From contig NC_056753.1 of the NCBI RefSeq assembly GCF_018687715.1, positions 8,207,001 through 8,271,000 of the forward strand: a stretch of DNA of 64,000 bases, given 5' to 3'. Below are positions 24,685-36,191 of the stretch, piece by piece (positions within the stretch are counted from its first letter, which is position 1; the number at the start of each line of letters is the position of its first letter). This DNA is from Carya illinoinensis. Lineage: Eukaryota > Streptophyta > Magnoliopsida > Fagales > Juglandaceae. The notes beneath the pieces were generated by a model. It had not been told where the DNA came from and made no database searches. It saw only the letters and a program-made list of their open reading frames with translations. The position numbers and the translations under genes were made by a program.

Positions 24685-25588
24685 TTAACGAATGAGCCAT
24701 TTGATGAAGGGAGTCGGAGATGAGGAGGGAATGAGAAATTTTGATTCTTAGATCAAATCAGACTTGGGTTTTTGAGAATGTAAATGCAAGCAGAAGGTGT
24801 ATTTATACAGGCAAAAGTTACCATTACATATATGACAAAAAATGTTATATTTGGAGAAATGACAAAAATTGTCATCGTCCATACAAGAAGAGGTATTACC
24901 TTTAGAGAAAGGGAAAACAAGATTACTGTTATATCAAAATGAAAAAAAAAATGTTAATATTAGAGAAATGCAAATCAAATATTACCATTATATATGTGGA
25001 CAAAATCATATTAAAAAATACCATCGTGTTGGAAAATGCACATATTAAAAAAAATTATTATTTTTAATACCAATGTTGGTTTGAAAACTATTAGTTATGA
25101 AAAATCGTATAAATATTTATAAAATTAGTAGAATGTGATATTTGAAAACAAGAGAAAAAAGACAAAAGAGTTAGTAGTTAAGAATGCAAATGGAAGTGAG
25201 AGAAAAAAAATAAAGAAATAATAGAATAATATTATTTAAAATAATAGAAAAATGATAGGAAATGAGATGTATGAAGTTTTTTTTTTTTTTTTTTTTAAAT
25301 GAGTAAAATTTAAGATAAAATTATAGGGAGTGCCATTATTAACTAAAATTTAAGGAAAACTTTAGGAATCAGATGGGAAGGCTCTAATAAATAATTAGTT
25401 TTGTGTAAGAGATTTAACTTTTAAGAAAATATTATTTAATATATTATATTTAGCATATATAATTATAAGTTCCTAAAATTATATTTCTTATTTTAAACTC
25501 AAATAACTAGATAGATTTCTTTAAACAGATTATATAAGGTTGTTATGTAAGCACTGTAGCGCATTATGACCAATAAACCACAACGTTC

Positions 25589-26638
25589 GTGTCTAGAAAG
25601 GAAAGAAAACAGGCCATTCATGGTGGCTCATCCAGACAAGATGAGAGGAAAAGAACCTGGGATAGCATATGGAGTTTAAATGTTCCAGGGAAAATTAAAA
25701 TCTTTCTCTGGAAAGCAGCAAATGAGCTTCTAGCTACCAAAAGAAACCTGTTTGCAAGGAAAATTACCAACAATCCCATGTGCCATATCTGCAGGAGAGA
25801 GGAGGAAACTATGATGCATGTCATCTGGCAATGCCCAGCAGCAGCCGATGTATGGGCTGAGTACCTGAAGAAGATGCAAAAAATGAAGACCAATGAAGTT
25901 GATCTACTTGCTCTGTGGGAAAAGCTAAGGGGATTACTCGATGAACATGAACTAGAAGTAACTGCAACAGTTATGAGGGGGTTATGGTTGAGGCGAAATG
26001 AGAACTTCTTTGAAGGAAAATTCAAGGCTCCATGCCAGGTCCTAAGAGCAGCAAAGCAGGATATTTCTGAGTTCCAACAGGCACAACAATTGATCAATGT
26101 GAGGAATAACAGAAATGAAGAAGTGAGCAGAAGGGAGCTAGGTTGGAAAAAACCAAGTGCAGGTTATGTTAAAGTAAATTGGGATGCTGCAGTTAGAAGG
26201 GTGGAAAAAAAGGTAGGATTAGGGGTGGTTATGAGAGATGAGGATGGAGATTTTTTAGTGGCAGTGAAAGAAAAGAAGTCACATGTTGAGCTACCTATAG
26301 TTGCAAAAGCACATGCTCTGTGGAGGGCAATGGCAGTGTGTAGAGAGCTCAGGCTAGCAAAGGTGCAGTTTGAGGGGGATGCTCAAGAAGTGGTTAATGC
26401 AGTTAATTCACCTACAGAAGACCTATCTTTCCATGGTAGTTTAATCGAGGACATTAAAATGCTACTCAAGCAAAGGAGTGGCTGGTCAGTACAGTATACA
26501 CATAGATCCAATAATGAAGTTGCACATTTAATAGCTAAGGAAAGTCTATCCATAGAGACTAATTTGGTATGGCTCGACAGCATACCTGTTTGCATTAAGG
26601 ATATTGTTGAAAAAGAGAGTTCATGTAATGATCTTTGA
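25589..26638 (+). CDS. zf-RVT/RNase H-like LINE-derived ORF, unit 1
   Basis: An uninterrupted 349-codon frame. Residues 24-90 form a zf-RVT domain (SLNVPGKIKIFLWKAANELL; C65, C68, H77, C82 as metal ligands). Residues 192-320 form a plant RNase H-like fold: D199 in VNWDAA and D264 in FEGDAQ are kept, and HRSNNEVAHLIAK closes the domain. The second catalytic acidic residue, normally glutamate in an AEA context, is lysine 240 (VAKAHA), so hydrolytic activity is unlikely. The start codon is arbitrary, near the truncation point. It could be a chance-open LINE tail or a co-opted protein; no promoter is evident. Confidence 0.55.
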   Translation: MSRKERKQAIHGGSSRQDERKRTWDSIWSLNVPGKIKIFLWKAANELLATKRNLFARKITNNPMCHICRREEETMMHVIWQCPAAADVWAEYLKKMQKMKTNEVDLLALWEKLRGLLDEHELEVTATVMRGLWLRRNENFFEGKFKAPCQVLRAAKQDISEFQQAQQLINVRNNRNEEVSRRELGWKKPSAGYVKVNWDAAVRRVEKKVGLGVVMRDEDGDFLVAVKEKKSHVELPIVAKAHALWRAMAVCRELRLAKVQFEGDAQEVVNAVNSPTEDLSFHGSLIEDIKMLLKQRSGWSVQYTHRSNNEVAHLIAKESLSIETNLVWLDSIPVCIKDIVEKESSCNDL

Positions 26639-26678
26639 TTAATGAAGTAAGATGTTCTTTTCAAAAAAAAAAAAAAAA
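25589..26678 (+). mobile_element. 5'-truncated LINE 3' end with A16 tail, unit 1
   Basis: LINE homology begins at about 25600, directly in the zinc-binding region, and ends with an A16 tail at 26663-26678. Upstream reverse transcriptase and endonuclease are missing, as expected from incomplete target-primed reverse transcription. GAAAG occurs on both sides (near 25600 and at 26679) but is too short to prove a target duplication. Confidence 0.8.
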
Positions 26679-27285
26679 GAAAGTAGCTACTAAGTAAGAG
26701 CGGTAATATATGATACGACGTATAAATTCAACTTGAAATAAATGAATTAGAATTAAATATAAAAGGATTTGGATTAAAATAGGTTGACTCGAAAAGACAT
26801 GATTAATAAACAGGTTAAATGTGGGTTAATTTGCAAAACCTATAATCAACCTGTATAACACAAATAAATTTTATTTTTAAATTCTATAAATATTTAGTTT
26901 TATATGTCTTTAATGTTGTTGGGGGTGCAATATTAATATTAATATTTGACTACCATTGAGGTGAATAATCGCGTAACAGTTGATCAGGAAAAAAATAAAG
27001 ATAAGAAATTGTGAGAGTACGAAATTTTTTGGAATTCTTTTCGAACTTGATTGTTTCAAGTAGAAAAGAGATCAATTATGAAGTAGGTCTTATAAGATTT
27101 ATTATTTGATTGTGTGTATTTTTTTCAAACATAATTAAATGTTTAATAAATATTATAAAGTTCTATGTTTCTATCTTTCTCTTATCCAATACCATCTAAA
27201 TTTGGGGGGTTTTATTTTACATTTCTCGTGTCATCACAACCTACACTTCTTAAGAGGAAGGAAGCCTTGTAAGGTGCACTTAGCA

Positions 27286-27820
27286 TTGGGGGTAATTGGG
27301 GGTTCGGTCTGGTTTTTTTGGTTTTAATCAAGTGTCAATGTCATAAAAAATGTTATTTACTAATATATACTAATTAGTTAAAGCAAAATATAATTAATAT
27401 ACTAATGTATATTAGTATTACTAATATATTATGTATTTATCAAAATGAATATATTGAAAATTTATTAAGTCATAAAATGTAATTAATATATATTATATTA
27501 TATTATATTAATAACGTATAATCAACAAATATTTATATTTAAAATTAAAATTATGTTATAAATTATAATATGAAATTGTTTCATATATAATTATATATAA
27601 TATATATCTAATATTTTATATAATATTAAAAGTTAATATATATATATTTTTTATTAACCGGTCTGGTTCAGTCTGATCCAATTTCAAAAAGTCAAGAACC
27701 GAAAGCAGACCGGATTTAACCAATTTTAAAAATATAAGAATCGGTTCTGGATCGGACCAGACTGGTCCAAAATTGGACCAACGGGTCTCGTTCGGTTTCC
27801 CGATTTAAATTTTTACCCCT
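27286..27820. mobile_element. hAT-type MITE with 8-bp target duplication, unit 1
   Basis: The perfect 8-bp direct repeat ACTTAGCA flanks the element at 27278-27285 and 27821-27828. Ends are TTGGGGGTAATT on the left and AATTTTTACCCCT on the right, a short G-rich inverted terminus. The interior is AT-rich, with GGTCTGGTTCAGTCTGATCC and an imperfect inverted partner GGATCGGACCAGACTGGTCC near the right end. An 8-bp duplication is the hallmark of hAT transposition. No coding capacity, so non-autonomous. Confidence 0.75.
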
Positions 27821-27910
27821 ACTTAGCATAGATAACAAAGGAACATTAGGTGGGTTTAGCGTAATGGCCAGGTAATAAAATAGCATGTATTTATCTTGAA
27901 AAAATATAGT

Positions 27911-28056
27911 TGCAAGCATAATTGTGCACTAATCTATGCACCAATGTGATTTGATTGGTCAAAAAGTAGATTTTATTGAAAAAAGTGTTAATTTAAATTT
28001 TAAGTATGAATAAATCAGTATTGATACACAGATTAGTGCGTAACTGTACTTGTATG
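27911..28056. mobile_element. Small inverted-repeat element flanked by TAGT, unit 1
   Basis: The 146-bp segment has imperfect termini of about 40 bp: GTGCACTAATCTATGCACCAA on the left matches the reverse complement of TTGATACACAGATTAGTGCG on the right. TAGT lies directly outside both ends (27907-27910 and 28057-28060). It reads as an old MITE; superfamily not assigned. Confidence 0.5.
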
Positions 28057-28797
28057 TAGTAAAACTCATTTATCTTGCACCGCTTCAAAGATGACAATGG
28101 AAGCTCTTGTGTCCATTTAGGTGGACCCACAATGGACTTAGTGGTGGCCCCCAAAAAATTTATAATCTCAATGTGTTCTTTAAAATTCTCTAAAATTTCA
28201 ATATATCTAGAAATGATTCTCTCATTTTTTTTTCCTATAGTTCCAAAATTTTGTATAATTTTTATATATGATCTATTTTCAAGGATATGGTCTCAATAAA
28301 ATTAATTTAAACTAAGTTTAGGAGAAATAATAAATTTATTAATATGGATTCCAAAGTTTTTTATTATACAATATTAGGTTTCTTAAATGGAATCCAAAAT
28401 GAAAATATAAGAAAAATCATTTAAGGTTGATAATATATATGAAAAATAGTTGAGAGATTTTATTATCTAAACTTCATTCCGCTCCCTTTTACCCTCACAC
28501 CCGCTTCTTTTGTACCCCGGCTCATACTAAATATATCTACACTCTCAATATATGAAAACATGTTGACCTTCACATGCAAGTTTTGTAGCAGAACCGGGAA
28601 ACATAGATGGTGTCAAACTGGAACTGAATGGAACTACAATTAACAACCTTTGGGAGGTTTAGCCGTGGGCAGATGAAACATTACCCAAGGAATTAGGGAC
28701 TTTCGTATTGCTTATTAGCATGGATGTCACCAGCCAGATTAATTAACAGACTTTGACAACTTATCCATTTAATACAAAGCAATGCAGACAATTTGCT

Positions 28798-28843
28798 TAT
28801 TTGGCCAATATTTTTTTTTTATAAGTATATTTGGCCAATATTT
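28798..28843. repeat. 16-bp direct duplication around TTTTTTTATAAGTA, unit 1
   Basis: TATTTGGCCAATATTT occurs perfectly at 28798-28813 and 28828-28843, separated by 14 bases of T7 plus ATAAGTA. This has the form of a target duplication around a minimal poly(A)-type retro-insertion read on the opposite strand. Confidence 0.7.
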
Positions 28844-29038
28844 CATCTGGCTGGTGCTCTGCATGAATAGGTTTCAACCCAATGAGATCAAAGTTTCAGA
28901 ATTTGTTCTTAAAAGTGAAGCAGTTTATAAGAAATGCAACAAGCAAGGCAAAAATAAAATAAAGAAAATACAAAATAGAAGGTAAAATGTGCTGTCTGAA
29001 AACTATAAATAGCAGCTGTTCCGACCTTCACAAGAGAG

Positions 29039-29506
29039 AAGAAACAGAAGAATGAAAATCTGAATAGGCAATGTTTCCCACATGGCCAACCAAAGGATAA
29101 GTGGGAAATAGATTTGCCATGCCGCAAAAGATGATGCAAATTCACAACAGGGCTGCGAGACTGAATAACATCCCAAGCAAGCTTAATAGAGAACTTATCA
29201 CTAGGATCATTCAACCGAATGACCACATTGCAATATTGGAACTTAAATCACTAGTCATGACACTTATAATCTCCTGCCACTCAGAGGATCCACTAGGCCA
29301 GATCCAATCTCCTGCCCCAACTTTAGCTTCCTCTCGAAAACCAGTAGTTGATATAAACCATTCCCAAACTTGCTGACATAGGGAACAAGAGGGTGCTAAT
29401 TGTCATACCAAAGAAAAGTAGAATTTTCTTTTCACAAGACACACTTTATCATGTCTCATGCAAGGGATCTCAGTTTCAATATTTTCTTCGACATCCAGGG
29501 GCAATC
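29039..29506 (-). mobile_element. LINE ORF2 fragment (zf-RVT region), unit 2
   Basis: Same sequence as 22713-23180. Here the fragment is preceded by the end of unit 1 rather than by the single-copy left flank, so minus-strand translation differs beyond the junction. Confidence 0.65.
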
Positions 29507-29865
29507 TCCTCGGAACTTTAACTACCAAGACTTTCTGTCTCTGACAAGGTAGGATCTAACCCACCATAACCAGATAGACCAGTTCTAACATATACTAATA
29601 ATTATAACAAGCTTCCAATAATAAGAAGAGTTAATCAGAACCCAACACAGAAATCTATAACAAAAGCAAGGGGAAAAGTCCAGCAGGACTTCTAAAATAC
29701 AAACTTTCATGTCATAAGAGTGTCGTAGATAAAAAAGCTATACAATTAAATTGTCACAATGTAAATGCAAGTAGCCTATTGTTGGGAATAAAACTGTTAT
29801 TGATGTTCAATTAAATTTTCTTGGAGCTGACGATGTGTCGAGTTGTCTCTAAATTCATGATGTCG

Positions 29866-31010
29866 CTAAATGAAATCCATAAATTTGGTTGTTGGATTGC
29901 GTGATAATTCTAGAATATCATCATCAACTTGATCATACTCCATGTTTGGACCCTGACTATCATCACGCTCGCCCTCAATGATCATTTTATGTAGAATAAC
30001 ACATGCTTTTATTATATTTGTTAGCTCCTTAACTTTGAACATTCGTAAAGGTTCATGAATGATTGCAAATCATTGTTGGAGTACCCTGAATGCATGCTCA
30101 ATATCTTTTCTTACATATTCTTGTGTTGCGGCAAAATTTTTCTTCTTATTTCCTTGTGGAGATGGAATCGTCTTCACAAACGTTGACTACTTTAGATAAA
30201 TACCATCCGTAAGGTAGTACCCTATAATGTATTCGTTGCCATTGATTGAGTAATTGTTTGGAGGAGCATGCCCTTGGGCAAGTTCCATGAAAATAAAATA
30301 TCTCTCTAGCACATTAATGTCGTTACGTGAATTGGGCATATAAAAAAATGTATGCAATTTTCAAAGATCATATGAAGCAACTGTTTCTAAAATAATAGTT
30401 TGTTCACCAATGTGGATGGAGTACATAACTTTCTAGGTAGCGGGACAATTTTTCCACCTCCAATGTATGTAATCAATGCTTCCCAGCATCCCAGGGAATC
30501 CCTGTTGTTCACCAACCACAAGCAATTGAGCAATATGATTGACATTTGGAGACTTTAAACATTCATATGAAAAAACACTTACGATTGTCTTCACGAATTT
30601 TTTGGGCTCTCCATTGCGGTGCTTTCTCTAATAAGTATTTATTCATCCAAAAAATCTTTAGTATCTCCATACGCCAGTATTCTAAGTACTGCATTTATCT
30701 TTGGCATAGAAGATAAACTGAGTCTTCCGGTATTATCTCTTCTCTGAATGAAGTAGGGTTCGTAAGCATTTACCTCATTTTGATTACGGAGAACTAGGGG
30801 ACGAGTCATATGAAATCTCATTCGAAATATATTTGAGGGATGTATTGGATTTTTCACCAAATAGTCATGAAAAAGGTGTTCGTGCCCTTCAATATGATCA
30901 CTCCGAATAAAATTACAACATTGGTGATTTCCACAATACCTCGATATAGATTCGGCATCCTCATTAAGAACAAGATTTAACTCATCTTTAGAGGCTAAGT
31001 ATGTGAGCAT
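29866..31010 (-). pseudogene. PIF/Harbinger transposase pseudogene, unit 2
   Basis: Copy of 23540-24684 at +6,326 with the same 123-codon open N-terminal part (31010-30639) and the same disabling stops, so the damage predates the amplification. Confidence 0.85.
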
Positions 31011-31914
31011 TTAACGAATGAGCCATTTGATGAAGGGAGTCGGAGATGAGGAGGGAATGAGAAATTTTGATTCTTAGATCAAATCAGACTTGGGTTTTTG
31101 AGAATGTAAATGCAAGCAGAAGGTGTATTTATACAGGCAAAAGTTACCATTACATATATGACAAAAAATGTTATATTTGGAGAAATGACAAAAATTGTCA
31201 TCGTCCATACAAGAAGAGGTATTACCTTTAGAGAAAGGGAAAACAAGATTACTGTTATATCAAAATGAAAAAAAAAATGTTAATATTAGAGAAATGCAAA
31301 TCAAATATTACCATTATATATGTGGACAAAATCATATTAAAAAATACCATCGTGTTGGAAAATGCACATATTAAAAAAAATTATTATTTTTAATACCAAT
31401 GTTGGTTTGAAAACTATTAGTTATGAAAAATCGTATAAATATTTATAAAATTAGTAGAATGTGATATTTGAAAACAAGAGAAAAAAGACAAAAGAGTTAG
31501 TAGTTAAGAATGCAAATGGAAGTGAGAGAAAAAAAATAAAGAAATAATAGAATAATATTATTTAAAATAATAGAAAAATGATAGGAAATGAGATGTATGA
31601 AGTTTTTTTTTTTTTTTTTTTTAAATGAGTAAAATTTAAGATAAAATTATAGGGAGTGCCATTATTAACTAAAATTTAAGGAAAACTTTAGGAATCAGAT
31701 GGGAAGGCTCTAATAAATAATTAGTTTTGTGTAAGAGATTTAACTTTTAAGAAAATATTATTTAATATATTATATTTAGCATATATAATTATAAGTTCCT
31801 AAAATTATATTTCTTATTTTAAACTCAAATAACTAGATAGATTTCTTTAAACAGATTATATAAGGTTGTTATGTAAGCACTGTAGCGCATTATGACCAAT
31901 AAACCACAACGTTC

Positions 31915-32964
31915 GTGTCTAGAAAGGAAAGAAAACAGGCCATTCATGGTGGCTCATCCAGACAAGATGAGAGGAAAAGAACCTGGGATAGCATATGGAG
32001 TTTAAATGTTCCAGGGAAAATTAAAATCTTTCTCTGGAAAGCAGCAAATGAGCTTCTAGCTACCAAAAGAAACCTGTTTGCAAGGAAAATTACCAACAAT
32101 CCCATGTGCCATATCTGCAGGAGAGAGGAGGAAACTATGATGCATGTCATCTGGCAATGCCCAGCAGCAGCCGATGTATGGGCTGAGTACCTGAAGAAGA
32201 TGCAAAAAATGAAGACCAATGAAGTTGATCTACTTGCTCTGTGGGAAAAGCTAAGGGGATTACTCGATGAACATGAACTAGAAGTAACTGCAACAGTTAT
32301 GAGGGGGTTATGGTTGAGGCGAAATGAGAACTTCTTTGAAGGAAAATTCAAGGCTCCATGCCAGGTCCTAAGAGCAGCAAAGCAGGATATTTCTGAGTTC
32401 CAACAGGCACAACAATTGATCAATGTGAGGAATAACAGAAATGAAGAAGTGAGCAGAAGGGAGCTAGGTTGGAAAAAACCAAGTGCAGGTTATGTTAAAG
32501 TAAATTGGGATGCTGCAGTTAGAAGGGTGGAAAAAAAGGTAGGATTAGGGGTGGTTATGAGAGATGAGGATGGAGATTTTTTAGTGGCAGTGAAAGAAAA
32601 GAAGTCACATGTTGAGCTACCTATAGTTGCAAAAGCACATGCTCTGTGGAGGGCAATGGCAGTGTGTAGAGAGCTCAGGCTAGCAAAGGTGCAGTTTGAG
32701 GGGGATGCTCAAGAAGTGGTTAATGCAGTTAATTCACCTACAGAAGACCTATCTTTCCATGGTAGTTTAATCGAGGACATTAAAATGCTACTCAAGCAAA
32801 GGAGTGGCTGGTCAGTACAGTATACACATAGATCCAATAATGAAGTTGCACATTTAATAGCTAAGGAAAGTCTATCCATAGAGACTAATTTGGTATGGCT
32901 CGACAGCATACCTGTTTGCATTAAGGATATTGTTGAAAAAGAGAGTTCATGTAATGATCTTTGA
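31915..32964 (+). CDS. zf-RVT/RNase H-like LINE-derived ORF, unit 2
   Basis: 349 codons, identical in translation to the 25589-26638 frame, including lysine at the catalytic glutamate position. The LINE A16 tail follows at 32989-33004. Confidence 0.55.
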   Translation: MSRKERKQAIHGGSSRQDERKRTWDSIWSLNVPGKIKIFLWKAANELLATKRNLFARKITNNPMCHICRREEETMMHVIWQCPAAADVWAEYLKKMQKMKTNEVDLLALWEKLRGLLDEHELEVTATVMRGLWLRRNENFFEGKFKAPCQVLRAAKQDISEFQQAQQLINVRNNRNEEVSRRELGWKKPSAGYVKVNWDAAVRRVEKKVGLGVVMRDEDGDFLVAVKEKKSHVELPIVAKAHALWRAMAVCRELRLAKVQFEGDAQEVVNAVNSPTEDLSFHGSLIEDIKMLLKQRSGWSVQYTHRSNNEVAHLIAKESLSIETNLVWLDSIPVCIKDIVEKESSCNDL

Positions 32965-33611
32965 TTAATGAAGTAAGATGTTCTTTTCAAAAAAAAAAAA
33001 AAAAGAAAGTAGCTACTAAGTAAGAGCGGTAATATATGATACGACGTATAAATTCAACTTGAAATAAATGAATTAGAATTAAATATAAAAGGATTTGGAT
33101 TAAAATAGGTTGACTCGAAAAGACATGATTAATAAACAGGTTAAATGTGGGTTAATTTGCAAAACCTATAATCAACCTGTATAACACAAATAAATTTTAT
33201 TTTTAAATTCTATAAATATTTAGTTTTATATGTCTTTAATGTTGTTGGGGGTGCAATATTAATATTAATATTTGACTACCATTGAGGTGAATAATCGCGT
33301 AACAGTTGATCAGGAAAAAAATAAAGATAAGAAATTGTGAGAGTACGAAATTTTTTGGAATTCTTTTCGAACTTGATTGTTTCAAGTAGAAAAGAGATCA
33401 ATTATGAAGTAGGTCTTATAAGATTTATTATTTGATTGTGTGTATTTTTTTCAAACATAATTAAATGTTTAATAAATATTATAAAGTTCTATGTTTCTAT
33501 CTTTCTCTTATCCAATACCATCTAAATTTGGGGGGTTTTATTTTACATTTCTCGTGTCATCACAACCTACACTTCTTAAGAGGAAGGAAGCCTTGTAAGG
33601 TGCACTTAGCA

Positions 33612-34146
33612 TTGGGGGTAATTGGGGGTTCGGTCTGGTTTTTTTGGTTTTAATCAAGTGTCAATGTCATAAAAAATGTTATTTACTAATATATACTAAT
33701 TAGTTAAAGCAAAATATAATTAATATACTAATGTATATTAGTATTACTAATATATTATGTATTTATCAAAATGAATATATTGAAAATTTATTAAGTCATA
33801 AAATGTAATTAATATATATTATATTATATTATATTAATAACGTATAATCAACAAATATTTATATTTAAAATTAAAATTATGTTATAAATTATAATATGAA
33901 ATTGTTTCATATATAATTATATATAATATATATCTAATATTTTATATAATATTAAAAGTTAATATATATATATTTTTTATTAACCGGTCTGGTTCAGTCT
34001 GATCCAATTTCAAAAAGTCAAGAACCGAAAGCAGACCGGATTTAACCAATTTTAAAAATATAAGAATCGGTTCTGGATCGGACCAGACTGGTCCAAAATT
34101 GGACCAACGGGTCTCGTTCGGTTTCCCGATTTAAATTTTTACCCCT
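33612..34146. mobile_element. hAT-type MITE, unit 2
   Basis: Copy of 27286-27820 with the same ACTTAGCA flanks (33604-33611 and 34147-34154). Confidence 0.75.
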
Positions 34147-34236
34147 ACTTAGCATAGATAACAAAGGAACATTAGGTGGGTTTAGCGTAATGGCCAGGTA
34201 ATAAAATAGCATGTATTTATCTTGAAAAAATATAGT

Positions 34237-34382
34237 TGCAAGCATAATTGTGCACTAATCTATGCACCAATGTGATTTGATTGGTCAAAAAGTAGATTTT
34301 ATTGAAAAAAGTGTTAATTTAAATTTTAAGTATGAATAAATCAGTATTGATACACAGATTAGTGCGTAACTGTACTTGTATG
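34237..34382. mobile_element. Small TAGT-flanked inverted-repeat element, unit 2
   Basis: Copy of 27911-28056 with the same TAGT flanks. Confidence 0.5.
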
Positions 34383-35123
34383 TAGTAAAACTCATTTATC
34401 TTGCACCGCTTCAAAGATGACAATGGAAGCTCTTGTGTCCATTTAGGTGGACCCACAATGGACTTAGTGGTGGCCCCCAAAAAATTTATAATCTCAATGT
34501 GTTCTTTAAAATTCTCTAAAATTTCAATATATCTAGAAATGATTCTCTCATTTTTTTTTCCTATAGTTCCAAAATTTTGTATAATTTTTATATATGATCT
34601 ATTTTCAAGGATATGGTCTCAATAAAATTAATTTAAACTAAGTTTAGGAGAAATAATAAATTTATTAATATGGATTCCAAAGTTTTTTATTATACAATAT
34701 TAGGTTTCTTAAATGGAATCCAAAATGAAAATATAAGAAAAATCATTTAAGGTTGATAATATATATGAAAAATAGTTGAGAGATTTTATTATCTAAACTT
34801 CATTCCGCTCCCTTTTACCCTCACACCCGCTTCTTTTGTACCCCGGCTCATACTAAATATATCTACACTCTCAATATATGAAAACATGTTGACCTTCACA
34901 TGCAAGTTTTGTAGCAGAACCGGGAAACATAGATGGTGTCAAACTGGAACTGAATGGAACTACAATTAACAACCTTTGGGAGGTTTAGCCGTGGGCAGAT
35001 GAAACATTACCCAAGGAATTAGGGACTTTCGTATTGCTTATTAGCATGGATGTCACCAGCCAGATTAATTAACAGACTTTGACAACTTATCCATTTAATA
35101 CAAAGCAATGCAGACAATTTGCT

Positions 35124-35169
35124 TATTTGGCCAATATTTTTTTTTTATAAGTATATTTGGCCAATATTT
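35124..35169. repeat. 16-bp direct duplication, unit 2
   Basis: Copy of 28798-28843, again perfect. Confidence 0.7.
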
Positions 35170-35364
35170 CATCTGGCTGGTGCTCTGCATGAATAGGTTT
35201 CAACCCAATGAGATCAAAGTTTCAGAATTTGTTCTTAAAAGTGAAGCAGTTTATAAGAAATGCAACAAGCAAGGCAAAAATAAAATAAAGAAAATACAAA
35301 ATAGAAGGTAAAATGTGCTGTCTGAAAACTATAAATAGCAGCTGTTCCGACCTTCACAAGAGAG

Positions 35365-35832
35365 AAGAAACAGAAGAATGAAAATCTGAATAGGCAATGT
35401 TTCCCACATGGCCAACCAAAGGATAAGTGGGAAATAGATTTGCCATGCCGCAAAAGATGATGCAAATTCACAACAGGGCTGCGAGACTGAATAACATCCC
35501 AAGCAAGCTTAATAGAGAACTTATCACTAGGATCATTCAACCGAATGACCACATTGCAATATTGGAACTTAAATCACTAGTCATGACACTTATAATCTCC
35601 TGCCACTCAGAGGATCCACTAGGCCAGATCCAATCTCCTGCCCCAACTTTAGCTTCCTCTCGAAAACCAGTAGTTGATATAAACCATTCCCAAACTTGCT
35701 GACATAGGGAACAAGAGGGTGCTAATTGTCATACCAAAGAAAAGTAGAATTTTCTTTTCACAAGACACACTTTATCATGTCTCATGCAAGGGATCTCAGT
35801 TTCAATATTTTCTTCGACATCCAGGGGCAATC
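35365..35832 (-). mobile_element. LINE ORF2 fragment (zf-RVT region), unit 3
   Basis: Copy of 29039-29506. Confidence 0.65.
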
Positions 35833-36191
35833 TCCTCGGAACTTTAACTACCAAGACTTTCTGTCTCTGACAAGGTAGGATCTAACCCACCATAACCAGA
35901 TAGACCAGTTCTAACATATACTAATAATTATAACAAGCTTCCAATAATAAGAAGAGTTAATCAGAACCCAACACAGAAATCTATAACAAAAGCAAGGGGA
36001 AAAGTCCAGCAGGACTTCTAAAATACAAACTTTCATGTCATAAGAGTGTCGTAGATAAAAAAGCTATACAATTAAATTGTCACAATGTAAATGCAAGTAG
36101 CCTATTGTTGGGAATAAAACTGTTATTGATGTTCAATTAAATTTTCTTGGAGCTGACGATGTGTCGAGTTGTCTCTAAATTCATGATGTCG

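Larger units (their letters stand above)
22713..29038. repeat. Array unit 1
   Basis: First full unit. Contents in order: LINE zf-RVT fragment (minus), PIF/Harbinger transposase pseudogene (minus), AT-rich stretch with T20 at about 25277-25296, LINE 3' end with 349-codon frame (plus), hAT-type MITE, small TAGT-flanked inverted-repeat element, and a 16-bp duplication around a T7ATAAGTA insert. Remaining stretches (24700-25580, 26680-27277, 28060-28790) are AT-rich with no recognised gene. Confidence 0.95.
29039..35364. repeat. Array unit 2
   Basis: Second full unit, with the same element order as unit 1. The unit 1/unit 2 junction at 29038/29039 joins CACAAGAGAG to AAGAAACAGAAG. T20 (31603-31622) and A16 (32989-33004) tracts are the same length as in unit 1. 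Confidence 0.95.

Noticed and set aside
25618..26097. 159-codon minus-strand frame opposite the LINE ORF, and its copies at 31944 and 38270
   Set aside because: Antisense shadow of the zf-RVT/RNase H frame with no recognisable domain.
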